From Verrucomicrobiota bacterium (GTDB lineage Bacteria; Verrucomicrobiota; Verrucomicrobiia; Chthoniobacterales; Terrimicrobiaceae), in assembly GCA_026398275.1 (NCBI GenBank), contig JAPLTF010000039.1:1-33436 (forward strand): DNA of 33,436 nucleotides, given 5' to 3'. Under the pieces are notes generated by a model. It ran no database searches, was not told the DNA's origin, and saw only the letters and a program-made list of their open reading frames with translations. Both the position numbers and the translations under genes were made by a program. Shown here piece after piece: positions 30,133 to 33,436 of the stretch (its first letter is position 1; each line of letters opens with the position of its first letter).

Positions 30133-30146
30133 CGCCACATATGGCG
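30133..30146. promoter_or_regulatory. Possible hipBA operator (CGCCA-CATA-TGGCG)
   Basis: A 5-bp inverted repeat with a 4-nt centre, ending 4 nt before the hipB start. A weak -35 (TTGAAA on the minus strand, 30060-30165 region at 30160-30165) lies at suitable distance. Placement mirrors the vapB operator. Repression by HipB is inferred. Confidence 0.45.
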
Positions 30147-30506
30147 GATAGATTGAGTTTTTCAAGATAAAAAGCCGTTTAAGACGTGTTATTTTGATTT
30201 CAAAAGACGATCTCTCGGTTAAAATGTTCATGTCAACCGGCTATTCAGCCCCCCTTCAATTCCACGGAGAGAGCGAGGCTTCGAGGTCCTGTTTGCTTTC
30301 CATTCACCAGCTCATCTATTTAAATAACAGCGCCTTACAGAAACGTAACGGCATCGGAAAAGGCCAAGTGGGAAAGATAGTGGGAAAATATCTCACGATG
30401 TTTGCTGATGTTTCTCGGTGTGAAAGTCCCCATTTTCTGCACTGTCCTCATCCGCCTTGCCGGCATTCTCGTTGCCTCCATTTCATACTCCTTAGTGACC
30501 GGACGG

Positions 30507-30554
30507 ACGCCAGGGGGCTGGCGTAACTACAGCAGAGTGCACGCCTGCGGCGTG
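30507..30554. repeat. Pair of REP-like palindromes after a Gfo/Idh/MocA gene
   Basis: ACGCCAG-GGGG-CTGGCGT (30507-30524, perfect 7-bp stem) and CACGCC-TGC-GGCGTG (30540-30554, perfect 6-bp stem) lie 15 nt apart and 4 nt beyond the end of the oxidoreductase gene. They could be a repetitive extragenic palindrome unit and may also stabilise or end the minus-strand transcript. Confidence 0.55.
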
Positions 30555-30558
30555 GAAT

Positions 30559-31752
30559 TTATCGAACGGGCGCGATGAATCCGGCTTGGGAGAGCAGGTT
30601 TTCCTGCCGCGCGGCTGAGGCGGCGTTGACGGAAGGCGGGACTTCGAACCATCTTTCGGCGCGGCTCTCCCGGCCTTCGGCGATGGCTCGGACGAGGCGA
30701 GCAGCCTTTTCCACGGAGTAGATGCGGCCAGTCCCCTCACCCGCCTCGCGGATGTCGCGGGCATCCATGGTGGTAACACCCTGCGAAACGGCGAAGGCTC
30801 CGCAGACGGCCTGAAGGTAGCCGGCGCAATCCTGTAAACGGGTACGCGGACGGGGAGATTCCCGGGTCATGACGCGGAGGAGGCCGCGATAACTTTGGTA
30901 GAGAAGTTCCGCGGGGTTAAAGCTTTCGAGGCTGCGCTGGTCGAAAACGATTTCGCCCTTCGTGCCCTCAATGCGGACGATCCAGGGATGGTGTTCCTCG
31001 CTGCAATGACAGACGGCGAGCTCGAAGGCAGGGCCTTGTTGCAGGCGGCCCTCAAGGTAGGCGAAGTCGTAGGCTTCGATAGGACGGGCTCGCAGGAATC
31101 GTCCCGTAATCGTGTCCGGCAAAGCAAAGGCAGTCTCGTCTGCCCCGCCAAAGAACATGATGAGATGGACGAGATGGGCGAGACCGTTGCTCGCGGGGCC
31201 GTCGAAGACGGCATTGGCCCCAAGAGCGAGGCGGCCGGCCCAGCCGCTTCTCTGATAGTAGCTATCGGCGCGCGGGGTGGCGGCGGAGGCGCGGATGGCG
31301 CGGATTTCTCCAATCTCACCAGCGAGCAGGCGGCGCTTGACGTCCTGAATGAGATGGGACTCGAGGAACTGGAAGCCGACGGCGACGCGCTCGCTGGCGG
31401 GATTTTTCAGCAGGCCCTCGAGCTGGGTATAGAGCGGCACGGGCGGCTTCTCCAGATAGACAAAGGCGCGCGGATGCCGGAGCACGGCCTCGACCATGTC
31501 GAAGTGCAGGAAGGGCGGCGTGGCGATGCTAATAAGATCGCACTCCTCCTCGGCCAGCAGTTTTTGCAAACTCTCGTAGAGGCGAAGGCCGGGCTGGTAT
31601 TTCCAATTTGCGGAGGGAGCGATGGCGGCGATGTTTGGATCGGCGACCGCCACGGTGCGCAGGGCTTGCTCGTCCTGCAGCCTTTCCAAAATGGACATGT
31701 GGTTGCGGGCAAAACCGCCCGCGCCGATCAACGCGGCGTCGAAAGAATTCAT
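30559..31752 (-). CDS. Gfo/Idh/MocA-family oxidoreductase, 397 aa
   Basis: Rossmann opening AALIGAGGFARNH (residues 6-18), TPP-type loop after DLISIA (72-81) and the EKP motif at 101-103 place it in the NAD(P)-dependent sugar dehydrogenase family. The middle (GWAGRLALGANAVFDGPASN, then GLAHLVHLIMFFGG) corresponds to the active-site closing segment. It has GPASNGLAHLVH where many members have GGxxxDxGxHxID, so the catalytic chemistry may be altered. It is only distantly like the gene at 2146-3309. It stands alone, with decayed gene fragments on its upstream side, suggesting the rest of a sugar-use locus was lost. Confidence 0.87.
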   Translation of the reverse strand: MNSFDAALIGAGGFARNHMSILERLQDEQALRTVAVADPNIAAIAPSANWKYQPGLRLYESLQKLLAEEECDLISIATPPFLHFDMVEAVLRHPRAFVYLEKPPVPLYTQLEGLLKNPASERVAVGFQFLESHLIQDVKRRLLAGEIGEIRAIRASAATPRADSYYQRSGWAGRLALGANAVFDGPASNGLAHLVHLIMFFGGADETAFALPDTITGRFLRARPIEAYDFAYLEGRLQQGPAFELAVCHCSEEHHPWIVRIEGTKGEIVFDQRSLESFNPAELLYQSYRGLLRVMTRESPRPRTRLQDCAGYLQAVCGAFAVSQGVTTMDARDIREAGEGTGRIYSVEKAARLVRAIAEGRESRAERWFEVPPSVNAASAARQENLLSQAGFIAPVR

Positions 31753-31924
31753 GATGGGGCCGGGGTTCCGGGTTAAGCTACTTTAATGCGCCTTCCTGTG
31801 CGAACCCAATGGAAATTGCGCTCGAAAAATAGGCATATCCAACCATTTGAACAGATCGCGATTGAACTCCCTGTCGGATGGAAATAAACGGAGCATGATT
31901 CGAAAAGCTTTTGACATCTCGCTC

Positions 31925-32066
31925 TATCAGTCACACGCATCGGCCACGAAGCGGCCCTGCTGGTGAAGGACTCCGCAGCGGCAATCTTTTTGCCGTAAAT
32001 ATGGATCGAGGAGGCGGCCTCCTTGGTGTCGTCGGTGTCGCGGCGGGAAAGAAAGCGATATCGGCC
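31925..32066 (-). pseudogene. Internal fragment of a glycoside-hydrolase-like gene
   Basis: The minus strand is open through RYRFLSRRDTDDTKEAASSI and then HIYGKKIAAAESFTSRAASW. The pattern ending in IYGKKIAAAESFTS resembles a conserved stretch of large GH106/rhamnosidase-like or GH2-like enzymes (recalled motif, not searched). There is no start, and the similarity stops abruptly at both ends, so this is an internal piece only. It abuts a fragment on the opposite strand near 32066. Confidence 0.45.
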
Positions 32067-32067
32067 A

Positions 32068-32202
32068 TTTGATCCCGAAGGCGGCCCCGGCTACATTCGA
32101 TCCACCCTGCAAGCGCTGGCCAGCATGGCTCTGCCAGAGACGCAGTTGCGCGGCATCCTGTCGGAGAATTTCCGGCGCATCACGGCCGCGCCGCGACCTT
32201 AG
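32068..32202 (+). pseudogene. C-terminal fragment of an amidohydrolase-like gene
   Basis: The frame reads FDPEGGPGYIRSTLQALASM, then ALPETQLRGILSENFRRIT, with TAG at 200-202 (32200-32202). A final helix of the form LPxxQLRxILxxNFRRI is typical of the C-terminus of TIM-barrel metal-dependent hydrolases (amidohydrolase/phosphotriesterase type). No N-terminal part or metal-binding residues are present. It starts where the minus-strand fragment ends, marking a head-to-head junction. Confidence 0.5.
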
Positions 32203-32400
32203 AACCTGTGAAATCATTAGGAAAAGCCGCGCTGTAATTCCGATGCCATCCGGGCCTCCAGAGATTAGATTGTCCCTCAAGCATCGATCTCAAATGTCGC
32301 TCGCTTCCTAAATTCTACCACAACCTCCATAATGAAAAATTGGCGTAATCACCCTTGGGCCGGCTCGCCCCTCGACCACTCCTCCGCATCGTCCGTCTGC

Positions 32401-32550
32401 GCCGGTGAATACAGCTCGATCCAGGGGGCGGTGGATAAAAATCCGGGGACCATGATTTACATCCCAGCGGGATTTCACGACCTCCGTTTTTCAGGCCACA
32501 TGTTTGACCCCGGGTGCCGGGGCATCAGTAATGTGCCGTTGCCGGAATGA
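32401..32550 (+). pseudogene. N-terminal fragment of a beta-helix (pectate-lyase-like) protein
   Basis: The frame contains GEYSSIQGAVDKNPGTMIYI and then PAGFHDL. SIQxAVDxxPGxxIYIPAG is the usual first turn of right-handed beta-helix polysaccharide lyases and GH28-like enzymes. After PAGFHDL the sequence diverges and stops within 23 residues. Only the first coil survives, so it is not functional. Confidence 0.5.
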
Positions 32551-32581
32551 ACGCCCCTCCCGGGATCCACCCGACTGAATT

Positions 32582-32875
32582 ATGACCGAAGCCGCCACCC
32601 GCAACCTCCTCACTCCCCTCGACGCCGGGGCGGTCGTGCTTTATCTCGCCGCCGTTCTCTGGATTGGCCTCCGTTACGCCCGTCAGGAGGGGGCGGATAG
32701 TTATTTCCTCGGGCATAAGAAAATTCCCGGCTGGGCGGTGGGCATCTCGATGTTCGCTTCGATCCTCTCCTCCTTCACCTTCATTGCTTTTCCCGGTTGG
32801 GCCTTCGACGGCAACTGGGCCATCCTGCTGAGGGAATTCCAGATGTTTGCGGTCCGGAACGAACGCGAGGGATAA
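32582..32875 (+). pseudogene. N-terminal stub of a sodium:solute symporter
   Basis: The first 83 residues are good sodium/solute symporter sequence: span 1 (AGAVVLYLAAVLWIGL), then YFLGHKKIPGWAVGISMFAS and ILSSFTFIAFPGWAFDGNW. After about 32831 the frame runs antisense into an unrelated gene (EFQMFAVRNEREG) and stops. Full-length symporters have 13-14 spans and about 500 residues, so more than 80 percent is missing. This and the opposing truncated gene meet near an EcoRI-like GAATTC (32834-32839). Confidence 0.75.
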
Positions 32876-33243
32876 TCGGTCGGATATTTTCCGCCGCGCA
32901 CCGCCCACACGTCGGAGGTGTCATTCGCGCGGGCGGCGGGGGTGATGGCCGAATTTACGAACAGCTTTTCCTGCATTGCAAGCCGCTCCAGGTTCGAGGC
33001 CGAGAGCAGCATGATATCCACGATATCCTGCGCAATGACGGCGCGCACCTGATCGAGATACTGGTCGAGTGTCTTCCAGCATCCCTCGGATTCATTGTAG
33101 CCGTGCCTACAGGACCCTGCCTGCGGACCCGGGGCTGTGATCCCGAATGCCATGTCGGCATCCTTCGCATCGGCAATGATGAAATCCTTCGCCCCCGACG
33201 GGTCGCGGAGGATGTTGGCAATTTTCTGGTCGACGCGTTTCAT
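32701..33243 (-). pseudogene. Truncated, unrecognised gene, possibly aldolase-like TIM barrel
   Basis: Starts MKRVDQKIANILRDPSGAKD at 33243 with GGAG nine bases upstream. FIIADAKDADMAFGITAPGP looks like the first strand of a class I aldolase-type TIM barrel; this is tentative. YLDQVRAVIAQDIVDIMLLS, then SASNLERLAMQEKLFVNSAI, would be a helix-strand repeat. Real coding content ends near 32836 (PSRSFRTANIWN); beyond that the frame is antisense to the symporter stub. The TGA of a short upstream frame (ending RSGIGTVEVEMH) overlaps this ATG as TGATG, suggesting the last codons of a lost upstream gene. I see nothing further in 33310-33436. Confidence 0.55.
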
Positions 33244-33436
33244 CAGTGCATCTCCACTTCGACCGTTCCGATCCCGGAGCGCAAATAGTGAAAGTGGACG
33301 TTGATATGGTTGCGCTTTTGTCAACAGGCAAAATGGTTTTGCGGATTGTTTTTTCATAACATCCCTGGCGGCCGGAAGGAAAAGCAAGTGGGAGGCGGAG
33401 GAGCGGGCGGGGTGATTCTCCCGGCGGCTTGTATGC

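Larger units (their letters stand above)
30130..30558. other. Intergenic region without a supported gene
   Basis: In 429 nt I find no convincing protein or RNA gene. The left end holds the hipBA control region and the right end two palindromes (30507-30554). The AT-rich middle with short direct repeats (GTGGGAAAG and GTGGGAAAATA near 30368-30390) has no clear role. Confidence 0.5.

Noticed and set aside
31786-31890. Short frame starting MRLPVRTQWKLRSKNRHIQP
   Set aside because: Only about 33 residues before a stop, with no family pattern. It could be a regulator remnant upstream of the oxidoreductase but cannot be supported.

Overview
The window looks like a chromosomal segment of a GC-rich Gram-negative bacterium, most likely a member of the Verrucomicrobiota. 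This is an inference. It rests on an OprB-type outer-membrane porin, two Gfo/Idh/MocA oxidoreductases, a prepilin-type pseudopilin, many non-Shine-Dalgarno starts, and dispersed short hairpin repeats of a kind I associate with that phylum. No 16S gene is present to prove it.

Layout. 1-1240: the end of a possible upstream gene, then a ParDE-like toxin-antitoxin pair whose toxin is broken by a one-base frameshift, then a repeat-bearing spacer. 1241-4766 (minus): porin, Gfo/Idh/MocA dehydrogenase and a family 2 glycosyltransferase. 5025-5846 (plus): a SAM methyltransferase. 5944-8638 (minus): glycosyltransferase, pdxJ and bioF, a tight operon that joins PLP synthesis to a PLP enzyme. 8663-10348 (plus): an Agl23-like GT-C membrane protein carrying an in-frame block of four DNA hairpins. 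10364-10985 (minus): vapBC. 11142-12803 (plus): an unrecognised polytopic membrane protein. 12816-15915 (minus): a CUT1-type sugar ABC transporter (binding protein and two permeases, no ATPase).

15971-27382 (minus) is the translation/transcription core, read in the order rplA, rplJ, rplL, rpoB, rpoC, rpsB, tsf. rplK and nusG are not upstream, and rpsB-tsf takes the place after rpoC often held by rpsL-rpsG. Long perfect hairpins sit after rplJ and after rplL, and an AT-rich repeat separates rpsB from tsf.

27661-33436: a pseudopilin, tRNA-Gly(CCC), a hipBA toxin-antitoxin operon, a second Gfo/Idh/MocA gene, and then a decayed zone (about 31925-33243). That zone holds fragments of at least five genes, mostly carbohydrate-related, joined head to head and tail to tail.

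The most unusual signal is a 25-nt hairpin family with three copies here (1081-1105, 9263-9287, 9310-9334). It has a constant TGGAG flank and a near-constant CKCCGT loop, and the 7-bp stem changes sequence while staying perfectly paired. Two copies lie inside a protein-coding frame. I see no CRISPR array, prophage or complete insertion sequence. Apart from the hairpin family, I found no convincing new multi-gene system.
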